Of a DNA stretch of 64,000 nt, positions 24,530 to 36,055 are shown piece by piece. A program made the position numbers and the translations under genes. Each line of letters begins with the position of its first letter. Position 1 is the stretch's first letter. This DNA is from Xylocopa sonorina (lineage: Eukaryota; Arthropoda; Insecta; Hymenoptera; Apidae): contig NC_135201.1 of the NCBI RefSeq assembly GCF_050948175.1, positions 4,836,001-4,900,000 of the forward strand, read 5' to 3'. Below the pieces are notes generated by a model. That model saw only the letters and a program-made list of their open reading frames with translations, was not told the origin of the DNA and did not search any database.

Positions 24530-27500
24530 GTAAGTAACGAAACGCACCCTTGTAACAATCAGCGGCACCAGTTTGCTCGCTGCGATCGCTCGCGCTTCGC
24601 ATCGCTGTAGAAGAAATACAGGGAGGCGACGAACGAGGTGTAACGTTCTTAACGAGCTCCCACGGGCTCGCGTCGCGATACTCGAGGGGTGACAAACGGG
24701 CCTCGTTACCCTTTCACCTCGCGCTGGCCCCGATTTTCTCGCCCTCCGCTTGAACTGGTTCCGAAGAATGGAATTTTTTAACACGGCCACTCGTGATCGA
24801 AGCATACGGTTGTTTCTTCGCGTGTCTGCTCTCATCTGTTTGCAAGCGTTGGGGCACTCGTCGTGTTTCCGTTTTGGCCTGCCTTTTGGAACAACTGGAA
24901 TAGAGGTGAATTATTTGTAAGGGGTATTTAAAGGTACATTCACAGAGATATTCACGAAAGGTACTTAAAGGTACATTTATAAAAAGTAACTTACGATCAT
25001 TATACAGAATAAATAAATTATCGTATTTGAACGATGCAAATATAATGTTTAACAACTCGTACATCGAAATTACAAGTTTCATCGTTCTCGTAGCAGACAA
25101 TCCACTTTGAACACCTGAAGTTACCAGTACCACCTAATTAATAGAATTATCAATTCATGATCAACAAAAGGTAGCAAAATCGTATTAAAAATTGCTGGTA
25201 CCCCAACACTTACAAACAGAGGTGTACATATAAGGTGTCAAGCTTGTGCTTTGCATGTTTTCAAATCGCTCTGTGTCTCTTCCTCTCTCCTCTTTCTATT
25301 ATATGGGATCACAATCACGCGCTCGGATTCCTTTTTCTAAACGTTTGTCGTTCCATTATGATGTTGTGCAGTTTTCTCATTCCTTTTTCCCCGCCATGAT
25401 ATATCACCGTTGACGCGATATCATTTATAATCGATGAAACGAGACGCGGTTTGAATGATCGGGCGCGGTTCGAAACGATTTTTCGCCAGCGAAACCACGG
25501 AGCCGGCTTTTCACGGGTTCGTAGTTAATTTCTCGGCCGCTGTTAATTAGCCAATTGCTATCGAGCAATCAGTGAAGTACACGTTAGTTTTACGAGGACA
25601 CCTGTTATACGCGATTCGAGTTATTGTTGCTAAACTGCGTTCAGCGATCAATTTAATCATCTATAGACGATTAATCTGTCATGAAAACATTCCCAACGCG
25701 TGCATATGCAGTGTTTGGCAATTTGCAAATTGAAACAAGCTGCAAGTTTAGGCTCCAAACAATCGTTGAACTACTTTCAGAAAGGTTCATTCAATTTTCG
25801 AATTCTTTAACAATAAAATTCAAATAACGTTGATGTTCTTTTTTCAATGATAAAATTCAATTTTTGATAAAACTTGATGTGGAACTCAAACGATTAATGG
25901 ATTCGGTTAAAATTCAACATTTTGTACATAAAAGTTCTGATTTCGCGTTAAAAAAGATACGTAAATGGAAGTAGAAAAATTTTGCAATTTTCTTCAGACA
26001 TTCATCATCGCGATAATAAGTTCTGCTATGAATTTTTCGATAAATATAACGTATACGTGCACAGCGTAATATACGTAGACGGAAAAAGTAGTTCATACGA
26101 TATAGAACATCGATTTTAAAATATTATTGTGGCCAAAGGCAGCTGGATATTACTGCGATATATAATGCAAAAGTGGTGTACGCATTAGATTTTTCTATAA
26201 TCGTGGTAAATCTCTACACTGCAATTACGAAAAAGATTATTTTTTAATTATACTCGTGCAATCTTGAGAAATTCCACTTCGCTGCCAAATATTATAATAC
26301 ATTATTGTTTAAAACACTTTAGTTTTCATATAATATTATACATTCTCAGAAACCACTGCATCGATTTAGCGTGATTCTTCTACTATCTAGAATTTTCTAT
26401 AAAACCTGTATGGATGAACCCACGTCCTTTAAAGTTACTCTTCTATTCGGAGAACGAAGAAGAGCTAAAAATTTCAGCAAAATTACTATGTTACCCCTGT
26501 GTAATCGCAGACACGTAAGATCACAGCTTAGCCTCGACCCATAAAAAGTATAGAAATTTTCGCAGCGATATGGCGCCCCTTCTATAAATTGTCCTCGTGC
26601 AAAACAGAACCAGCACAACCACACGCAACGTCCCTGGCAGGACACGGTGCAAAGCACACTATAATACAACATTCCACGAAATCCCCGAATAGCCCAACTT
26701 TTCCGTGGCATTCGTCACAATTACGCAAGTGTCCCCATAACTTGGTGACGTTACATCAACGATCGTGGTTGCATACCCCTGAAAAATAACGAGGGGAAAT
26801 CATTCCTCCGCGGGACCCGCCGTCAGTCGCACAATTTGTACCACTGTCACGCGCGTCGAGATAAATGGCGACAGTTTCGCCGCAGAGCCGCGCTGCGAGC
26901 TCTTTTCTCCCTTTTTAATATAGAAACGCGGCTACGGACGTGCCAGCCAAGGTCCCACGGACCGTTCGGATCGATTCGATTTTCCACCCGTATCACCCTC
27001 AACAGATATTAACAATCCCACCATCCGTCACCAGCGAAGGGATCGCCAAGCGATTCTGCGAAACGGTGGCCTCTCGATCCGCCGTCGAACTTTCTTGCCA
27101 CCCTTCGAACCGTTCAGAGCAGCGCTTTCCGACTTTCAAATCCTTCGTCTCTTTCAGGACGACGCGCTCGTTTATACGTAGGGGAAATAGGAAAGTGTCG
27201 GTCCCCGCCTCGAATCGATACCAATGAATCGCTACAGAAATCCGTAAAGTGATTCTTTACAGTCAGCCGGAAGTTGTGTCGAGGGTATGGAAGTTGATGG
27301 TCGTAAGAAGTTGTGGGTGCGCAAGAAGTTGTGGTTTGTCGAAAAGTCATTCGTCATAGCTGGTTCTCTCGTATGAACATCGATGCTTAGAAAACTTTGC
27401 ACGATGACGCGAAGTCGCTTGGTAGAGAACTGAAATTGTGATTCCACTACAGTTGGGGAGGATATGAATTAATTCATCGCGTGTTTCGCTCTCGCAATTA

Positions 27501-30500
27501 GTTTCCAACGCGTTTAATTCAGTAATATAATTCGCGAAAGAAATTGGGAATGAAACGTTCCATTTGTGCGATGTGGCTGTTTAATGGGTCGGGAATAATT
27601 TTATTCGTCTAATTGAGACGCAATTAAATTGCTTTCTTGCGTCAGGATACGGTGTATTCATCTTGTTTCTCGTTAAAATCTTCGAGCTAGTTGTCTCAAC
27701 AGATACACCATAATTGCTTGTTTAATACTGTTTGTTATTTAGCCCTTTGCATCCTTTGTGGAAACATCGCGAGTCTAGCATATCAGTCGAATCTTCCACT
27801 GCAGATTTTTTTTACAAACACTTGGTTCTGTGAAGTCTTCTGCTGAAATGGAAATTTGTTATCGCTGGTAGAAGACAACAAAAGTAGCTATAGTAATCCT
27901 CTAAATGAATTTTTCTAAAGTCAAGATTATCTCAATCTCTATTCTTACGTTCAGAAATAATATATCTCTAGGTCTAGTTTCGATATGAAAATTCATAAAA
28001 CGATAGATTTATCTTGTTTCATACAAATCCTTCAAACTATCCACAAAAAAATAGTTTATAAATATACAACAGTACTCGTAACATCTTTCGCGTTTCATAT
28101 GTCGCAATAGGAATCAAAATATGTGTAAAACTCTTGAACGTATACAATGGAATTTAAGTTATCTAGGACGTAACGAACAATCGCGCAAGAAGCCTCGCGG
28201 AACTAGAAAGCAGTCGATGGGCTCGAAACGGAAGTGGAAACCTGTTGCACGGTCCCTATTCTGGCTCGAGAGTCGTTGCCTCCCAAATTCAATCCATCTG
28301 TTAGCCCTTTACACTTAGGCGATGTGCAGTTCGCGTCAAAACCTCTTCACTTCACGTGTTCAAGTTTATAACAGCTTAATTTATGAAATATAAGATAGAT
28401 ACATATATAAAAATTAGTCGAGGGACAAAACATAAAGAAAATAACTTATATAGGTAAAGAAGAGTATTATAGTAGATAGTAATAATAATAATTAGTAACA
28501 GTGTCTAGCAATATGTAAGAAATATATTATACTAAACTAGAAGTACAAAGAAAAAGTAAGCAAAGCGATACAAGAATCGCATGTAATAACGTTGCATGCC
28601 AACTAACTACTTCATGAACCTTCAAGACCCTTAAAAAATTCCTTTAAATACCAGGCTCGAAAAGCCAAAGCAGCCTATTCATATTCATAGTCAAAAACCA
28701 GTAGCGGTTCGTGGCTAAAATAAATGTTCCTCTTTTTTTCTTTTTTATTTATTTAAACCAAAATTGTGACAATTTGGACTGCATCTAATCGTTAACGATT
28801 ATATATCGTACAAGTATAAAGAAAGAATGAAAAAAGAGACTCATTCTTCATGTCAGACATCATCGTATACTTCGCAATAAAACCCACCCCTCTTCGAACA
28901 TCAAAGAAGCCGCTCTGGCTTTTCGAGCCTGGTATTTAAAGCAATTTCGTGAGGACGTTAGGAAGGGATAGTTTCATAGGTTGAAGGGTGTAGTGAAGGA
29001 TCAAGGATGAGTAACGTTTAGGGTATACGATTATTGAAGGTGAATTGGTATTTACATAGAACAGCGATAATAGTTAAGGCTCAAAAAGATAGTAATTAGA
29101 CATCCAACGATAGTATGAGAAGTATAAAAACTTAAATACCAAAATAACGATACAAAGGGTGTCCTAAAAGTGAAAAGACTCTGTTAGAAGGGAAACAACC
29201 CCCACAAACGCCATCTACAATATTGCAGTTTTCTAATAGACAGTGTGGCGAAATAAAACCTAAACCCCTTCAATTGTTCCGCGTTCGTGTCTGTTCAGTC
29301 GGCTGTAGGCACTGTGGAAGTTATACCACTCTGTGCTGTTGGCTAAAGTTAAGTTATGCGACGCTCGTTGCGCCTTCAGGCGGTTTATGAGCGTTGGCTC
29401 GATATGAATCGCAGTTTGCCTGTAGCTGGCTACCACGTGAGATTCATAGTCTCTGTGCCAGGATGGGTGTTTATCTTCGCGTTACAAAGGGATTTTTATT
29501 GAAACGTAATTACTCTGACAGTGTTTGAACTCGGAAAAATTGTTCGCTAGAGAGCCTGTAGGCTGATACGCGTATAATTCAGTTTAATTAGAACGGATGC
29601 TCGAGCAGCTCTGACGACAAACAATTATGGATAGGAAATTAAACGAATTTTCATAATCGCTACAAACAGTTGGGTTAATCGCTTAAGGTAGAACAAACGT
29701 CTCCCACGTTGCGTGATGGCTGCCTTGGAACTGAACCGAATTCCACGTGTCCCACTCGTGGCCTGACCTTTTTACTTTGATTACGATCGAGCTACGAATT
29801 TTGCACTCTGTCCAATATAAATGATTAATACTAAATGCGCGTTTCCCTGCTGCCTATATTAAAGGCAATAAACGTTTCATTTGGTTACTTTGTCGCAGAT
29901 TTCCCTCGGTTAATTATTACTGATGAAAGTAAACAGGCGCTTGCGTGGCTCTCGCGTAATCGTCGATTAAATTCGAACGCGTGCTTTAAAGGGACCAGCG
30001 ATTGACCAATCGCGCTTGCGTTAACGTTGGCCAATGAGAAGGCAGAGATAATAGAAATAATGGAGATAATATCCGTCGTTTGGAATTTCTCAGATACTTT
30101 CGATACGTTTAAACCTTTCACTAGTACGAACAAGATTTCTCCTGAAGTAATAATGTTTATGCGATGAGCAGACATAAAAGCGACGTTTCACTCGTAGAAT
30201 CGCGTTAACAGCATCGCGCAGTTTATTGCATTTTAAATAAACAAGATTTCATTAAGTACATCGTTATTGTGTAACCTCATCAATTTTTCGAGATTAATTT
30301 CTCTCTAGCCTGGTACAGAATAATTTTCTGTCGCTCGTTATAATGTGCGCTGGTTATTAATAAGATGAGCTGGGCGAGTACAAGATATTTTTCAACTTGA
30401 ATATTTTAACAGAGATTTTTTTAACAAAACAGAAACGAATAAACCCTGTTAAATAAATCCAAGGCATTTTAAAGATTTCCATGCGAAAACTTGATCCAAA

Positions 30501-33500
30501 ATCTTTTATTATTTCACGAACACTTCCTCAAAAACCTTCTTCGCATGTTTAAAAATTCTTTGACACTGCATCCTATCTACGTCAAACTCGTATTTAACAT
30601 GAAACCAACTCGTTCTATTATCAATCGTCTATTATGAAAAGTATCCATGAAATAGTGAAAGGTTCAAGCGAAATGCTGTCGTGCAAAGCTTCACCAATAC
30701 TTTGCAACTCCACGAACAGATGAACTTGTGGGAGGGCTGGTTTACGTTCGAAGAAAGTTACAGAACGTAACAATAGCAGATGCAATTCAATTGTTTCGAG
30801 CCAGATCGCGAGTTACTTTTGTGCGAGTGCGCTCGTGGCGAACGAGTCCCTGGGGACTTACAGTTAATTCCCGAATTCCCACGATAACGTTGCCGTAAGC
30901 GCGACGCAAACTGCACAATTAACGCAGATACGCAGATTTAATCGCTCGCGTCCTCAGGATGGTCAAAGACAAAGCCGTTCATCCCCTTGCTCCCACACAG
31001 CCTGAGCGCCGTTATCGCCCTGAATTCCGTCACTCCTGTGTACTCGGCGCTTACATATATTAGGTCATCTCGTAAGTAACGACGCTACTTGTGCTCTCGA
31101 TACGATTAAATGCTACGATATTGCTTGCACGATTGGGGCTGTACACTCTCTCGAGGATGGAGATAATTCTGTCCTCAATTGTTCGAAATTGAATCCATCC
31201 TCGCTCGCGTTAATTTCATCTCTGAGATGCATTTTTGTACGGCTTCGAAACTTGGTCGATGAAAAACTGACGTGAAAACAACGTGGCGACTGAGAGTCGC
31301 TCCTACGAGCGCAAAGGGTTGAAATTGATAGTGCTCCGCGTAGCATATGTTGGGACATGTTCGTTATTCCGACTTAATTAATTGATTTGTTGCACTGAAA
31401 CTGTGGCTCGTGTATCGTGGTTTGAGAATCTCTGTTACAAAATGTGTCCAGTCATAATTTTATTCATTATGCGCGCGTGCAAAAAAAGTATGGATTAGTA
31501 TTAACGTTGTTTTTTACTTTGTTTTATTATAACAGTAATGGCTGCTTTATTTTATTAATAGAGATTTATTTTTATTAGGTTAATGAAAAAATGTTTGCTG
31601 CAAAATGCAAGTAATAACGTGCAACTCATTGAAGATACATGGATATATTTATTTATCATGGTGTGTTTATTATACGAATAAAATTTTTAAATAACCACTT
31701 TGAATTGAATGAAGTTCGAATTATCTACAATCATTTATCGATTCAACAATATAATTAATGTATGAAAGAATTAAGAATTTACCAAAAGAAATGAAAAATA
31801 TCCCAGCAAGAAACTACTAAATTATTATCTTTTTAAATAAAATTACATTTGAGATGACTTGATATTATAAAAAAGTTTTCAATGCATTGTACTCCATAGA
31901 AAATATCCTGATGAAAAAAAAAAATAGTTACGAAACAGGAATTATGAACCGTCGCATCGATAAAGCTAAACTTCAGCGTTCCTCAAGTGCGACGTAGAAT
32001 CTTGCTCGCGATTCAATCGTATTTCCGATTCAATTATGCCGATTTTACGTCTGACCTCTCTCATTGGTGCATCTTTAGCTGGCCTGGCAGACAAACGTCC
32101 GGATGCAATTTATAGACGCCTGAATTGATCGAACCATTAATAACTAAGAAGCAGAGCAACTTAAGTCGCTTAAAAAAAAAATTGTATTACGTACATCATC
32201 TTGATACTTTTCCTTCAGGGACCTATCGAGATTGCATTTCGTGTTACATAAACTGCATTAAGTCTATCCTAGCTGTACAGCTAGGAAACTTGAGGAATTC
32301 TTGAAGAATAATTTTCTTGCACCCTGAGACAAGATAATATTCAATAACTTACCCAAGAGATTGTTTGATTACTATTATTATTATTGTTGCTGTTGCAGGA
32401 AGCGTTTTCTTCGTAACCATAAAATAACAGTTCTAAAATGGTTCAGAACCAAACACTTTCGTAGATTTCAAATCCATTTTGCAACCAATGCGTAACCAAA
32501 AAATAACAGTTCTAAGTTCAAAATAGAAAAAAGTATATAGTTCCAAAGTATCGTAATCGTTTACAATTTTTGAACTTGAGTTGTAGATTTTACGGAACTC
32601 CCCCCAGCCGATCAGAGGAGAACAGTATCCCTTTATTGCAACGGAAGTGGAGGAGGAAAGAAACATGTTCACGACTGTTGCTTAAGAATTTAATAGGTCG
32701 TTGACGAATACTGTTTCAAAGGGAGAAATTAAATTTCTCGTCCGCTCGAAGGGCTGGGAAGCGACGGTCGTTAAGATAGGAGCGTGAGGAGAAACGTGAA
32801 AGGACAAATGTCTTTCGAAGCGGGTTACAAAGCAAATTGCCGGCGTAACGAAATTGCGTTCGCCTGCTCGTTTTTTTCATCCCATTGTTCGCGTTTACGA
32901 GTATCTATCGCGTAGACCCGGGACAGTTATTATTTCCAACCCCGCGTTAACAGCGCCGTCATTTGTTTATCCTGCAGGGTAGTTTGTTTGCACTTCGAAT
33001 TTACCCTGTCGCAAATTAGACTCACCCTTTCGTATTCCTCAACCTTCCGTAAATTAAATCGCGAGCCTTTCAACAAATTCGTCTCCTTAAACTTTTGTTG
33101 TGCAAATAAAACCCAGAGTAAATTTTAATTCCTCGTTGAAAGAGATAGAAATTTTACTGCACGTTTACGATGAACAGAAAATGTTTATTTTTAATAGTAA
33201 CTTAACTTGTAGTTGTTGAGCTGCTACTGATAATTTCGAGTAACAATTGCGACCATCTGCGGGAGTAAAAGCTGCAACAGAGTCATTAATCAAATTGACA
33301 TTCTAGTTTTATAAAAGTTCGTAGAACTACCGAAATTATTATTACAAAGTCAAAGCTTTGTGTTGATTCTTTGTAGGTACATGGAAATCGAAGCAATTCC
33401 ATTTTTCACTAAATAGATAAAATCCAGATTGAACTCAGTTATGGAAAAAGGAATTTCCTCTGAAAATGCATAGTCTGAAGCGACTTTAATTTCTAAAGGG

Positions 33501-36055
33501 GTAAATTTTATCTACAATAGAGACGAAATAATTTCAAAATAATCGTCAAGTATTGTATTTGTTTGAATTAATTTTCTAAAATTATATACGTGGCCCACTG
33601 AACTAATAAAATCGATAGAACCGTTTGCTAGACGAGTACGTGGCGCGTGGATGCCTCCATAGGTGGTATCTTCCTTCCGCATCTGTTGCACGCAGCCTCG
33701 AAACTTCTCTCTTCGTACGCAACCTTGTTGCGTAACTCTTATCTGTCCGTTTGAATTGCAAATCAGTTATCGTGCACCCGCCACTACCCACGGCGTACTT
33801 CCAGCTAGATGTTCGTCCGTTTAAGCATTTAAACGGGCCGTGGAATGCACCGTAACTCGGCATTAGCATACGTATACTGGGAGGAAATGGAAAATCGGAG
33901 GCGAGCCGATATCGCGTGTAATAACGGAAGCCTCGATTGATAAGAATTTATTCTCCTCTGCCTCTTCTCGAGAGGAGGAGTGCGCCTCGCGCGAGAAATC
34001 CGAACGATACTCATGTTTATGTATCCCCTCGTTCCATCGCCTTTTCCGCATGCTCGAATTCATCGAATGGAGTCCCGTTGCGGTTTCTTCTGTCGAATCT
34101 TGGAGAGGTTTCACTTCTGCGAATCATCCCCCTTTAATTACTCACGTCGGATTATGCGGACGGGGGCTGTTTTTACGTCCAATGAAATGCCACGTTCCGC
34201 TACACCAGTGTTTCCCAAACTTTTTCAATTTCTTAGGATTATAATAAATAGCAGCACAGTTGTGTTAGATAAACAAGATAAAAATTTCTATCAATTTCTC
34301 TTCAATTTAGAGTAATAAACAGAGGTGACTTGTGTCGACACTCAATGTTATCGCAAACGTTCAACTAACATTCACATTTGATATTATCGCGAATAAACTT
34401 TCAAACCATCGAACATTTTGCAGAATAAAATATTCAATATCCGTAGATTAATCAACTATCTTGATCTTCCTCGGATATTCGAAAGATGTTAAGCCCGGCT
34501 GTCCTCATCCCACCATCGATGGTGGGATGTTGGTCCCTACCAAGAATATGTAACTAAGGAACAACGCGGGCGTTCGAGGGTTAACCGGAAACAGTCGCCA
34601 TAAAGGAACGCCGTATTAAAAATCGATCTCCATCGGGAGCACTAATCCCAGAGATTGCTCACGCAAAGCCGGATATCGCGGTGGGTTTTCGATGGTACGC
34701 GCGTAGACGAGCGACGGATGAAGAGCCGGTGGTGTGCACCTTCCACGGGACCGCTGATAAATTTCCAGCTGATCTGATAATCGATAGCTCGGCGACGGCA
34801 ATCGGATTTCGGTTCACGTCCGGTTGCCCGTCCGCGGCCGCTGAGTCGACGAGTTTATAGACGTCCCTTTAACTCTACAGACAGCGGTTACTTCTTCGAT
34901 TTATTTCTCGCTCTCAATCGCTCCGTGCTTCATCCACTTCCCATCCACATCGTGCCTTACCCAAACGTTCAAATAAAGAGTAATCCCGCGCTCCAGCGAA
35001 GGGTTATTAAAAACTGCTGCTCTCTCCCTAGCCCCAAGCGTTCCAGGCTTGTTATCTCTTCTTAAGCATACCTATTTGCATGTTCAAACTTGTTCGCGCT
35101 ATTGCCTTCTGTAGCTCCTTCGTCGTTCATCATCTGCACACATTACGATGGTCTCGTCGAGACGACTTTGCGATTCATTAATTACTCGAGTTTCCTTGAA
35201 CGTAAAAGAATGCGAGGTAAATGTAGGAGAGCGTTGTTGTCGATGAGTACTTTCGAAATGGTTTCTTATTGTTCTTCGATACCATCGAGAAACTCTTTTG
35301 AGTGCACGTACGCGAAATCACGTTACTTTCTCGCGTATTAAAATCCATTAACGCGGTTGGGTTATCCCCATAACGGGGGATGGTTAGAAGGGAATATATT
35401 CGAAGTACGAACCAACGACAGAGAGACAGAATTTTTTTGCTCTCGATACGCGAGAGGACGTTCACAGTCTATGAAATTTCGGTCACACGGAATGGTCTTT
35501 GGGAACAGTGTGTTCATCGAATCGACAATGGCTTTTATGAGAAATTACGAGGAAACGCTCTCCGCGTTGCGCTGCCTCTAATTTCAAATAGCATCGAGTA
35601 ACCATTTGGTCTGATTACAAATAACGGCATGCAATATTGTACACTTTTATTTCGATTATTTCCAACGATTACCGTTGCCGCTTTCAGTTCTGCTTAAACA
35701 TTTAGAAGGCTGCTAAACAACCGTTATTTCAATTATCAAAAGCCTCTCTCAGCTGCTCGCTCGCTTTTTTATCATCGCACGCAACGACTCCTCGCATGCA
35801 ACTACCTTCAAGCACGAAATAACGACCGCTCAGTGACGATTTAGCGTGAAACACAACGTTCGAAGGAGGTGTCGAAAGCGTCTGTTTCAGCTGGTGGACG
35901 ACGACGGGAGCATCGAGACCGCTCTGATCAACTACCTGTTCACGAAGCAGATCGTGAAACGGCTCCGAAACCAGCTGGACATCGGCGACCTCCAGCGTAA
36001 ACGCAGCTACTGGAAACAGTGCGCCTTCAACGCGGTCTCCTGCTTCGGCAAGTAG
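24419..36055 (+). CDS. AstCCC: C-type allatostatin precursor (AST-CCC; AST-C of bees), two coding exons
   Basis: The coding sequence is join(24419-24529, 35891-36055), phase 0 at the junction, giving 91 residues. Residues 1-26 are a clear signal peptide (basic SLR, a hydrophobic A/V/L core, then WSTALPA). The middle is an acidic, Leu-rich spacer. Dibasic RKR at residues 73-75 precedes the mature peptide [15 protein letters not shown] terminal GK then gives a C-terminal amide after trimming. The two cysteines are six residues apart and should form the disulfide typical of the somatostatin-like AST-C family, which acts on G-protein-coupled AST-C receptors in brain and gut. The same peptide is known from honey bee and from decapods. 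Paralogue naming varies (AST-C, AST-CC, AST-CCC); its amide and lack of R-Y-R-Q-C-Y separate it from classic AST-C. The identification is very secure, and the start is the ATG directly before the signal sequence. Confidence 0.93.
27738..27900. mobile_element. degenerate member of the same repeat family
   Basis: TTAGCCCTTTGCATCC at 27738-27753 is followed about 100 bases on by CTGAAATGGAAATTTGTTAT and CGCTGGTAGAAGAC, the same order as in the 40.1-kb copy read on the minus strand, though the internal block is inverted or rearranged relative to the end. It lies in the AST-CCC intron. Confidence 0.4.
28636..28947. mobile_element. MITE-like element with about 45-base terminal inverted repeats
   Basis: The left end at 28636-28680 contains AAATACCAGGCTCGAAAAGC. 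The right end at 28903-28947 is its near-perfect reverse complement (GCTTTTCGAGCCTGGTATTT), with matches extending on both sides. The 220-base interior has no open frame, so the element is non-autonomous. I did not recognise the superfamily or a clear target duplication. It lies within the AST-CCC intron, directly against the repeat at 28945-29125. Confidence 0.75.
28945..29125. repeat. dispersed repeat, copy 2 (sister of 10190-10420)
   Basis: Ordered matches to the 10.2-kb copy are GGAAGGGATAG, TTGAAGGGTGTAG, AAGGATCAAGGATGAG, GGGTATAC and GGTGAATTGGTATTTACATA. It abuts the right end of the MITE at 28947, so it may be part of the same compound insertion. No coding capacity is seen. Confidence 0.55.
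32410..32516. repeat. short direct duplication
   Basis: CGTAACC, then AAAATAACAGTTCTAA, occurs near 32413-32437 and again near 32491-32515, about 78 bases apart, inside the AST-CCC intron. It is a simple local duplication with no other visible role. Confidence 0.5.
34506..34529. repeat. 24-base perfect palindrome
   Basis: The left arm CATCCCACCATC is followed with no spacer by its exact reverse complement GATGGTGGGATG. Symmetry breaks at both outer flanking bases. It lies in the AST-CCC intron, about 1.4 kb before the mature-peptide exon. It could be a dimeric protein site or the relic of an inverted insertion. Confidence 0.85.
35891..36055 (+). CDS. AstCCC: AST-CCC coding exon 2: spacer, RKR cleavage site and mature peptide
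   Basis: The acceptor TCTGTTTCAG ends at 35890. The exon encodes 54 residues and a TAG stop at 36053. The mature peptide occupies the last residues before the amidation glycine and a terminal lysine. It is the most GC-rich and protein-like stretch in its neighbourhood. Confidence 0.93.

Larger units (their letters stand above)
24530..35890 (+). other. AstCCC: 11.4 kb intron separating the AST-CCC signal-peptide and mature-peptide exons
   Basis: Both borders are good splice signals. I see no intervening coding exon: the flanking exons join in frame to a complete precursor. The intron holds a TIR-bearing MITE (28636-28947), repeat copies at 27738-27900 and 28945-29125, a 24-base perfect palindrome at 34506-34529, and GC-richer islands near 26800-27230 and 33600-34200. 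Confidence 0.75.

Noticed and set aside
29155..29480. Possible mariner-like transposon remnant starting GGGTGTCC
   Set aside because: I could not find a matching inverted end, a TA target site or any transposase-like translation.
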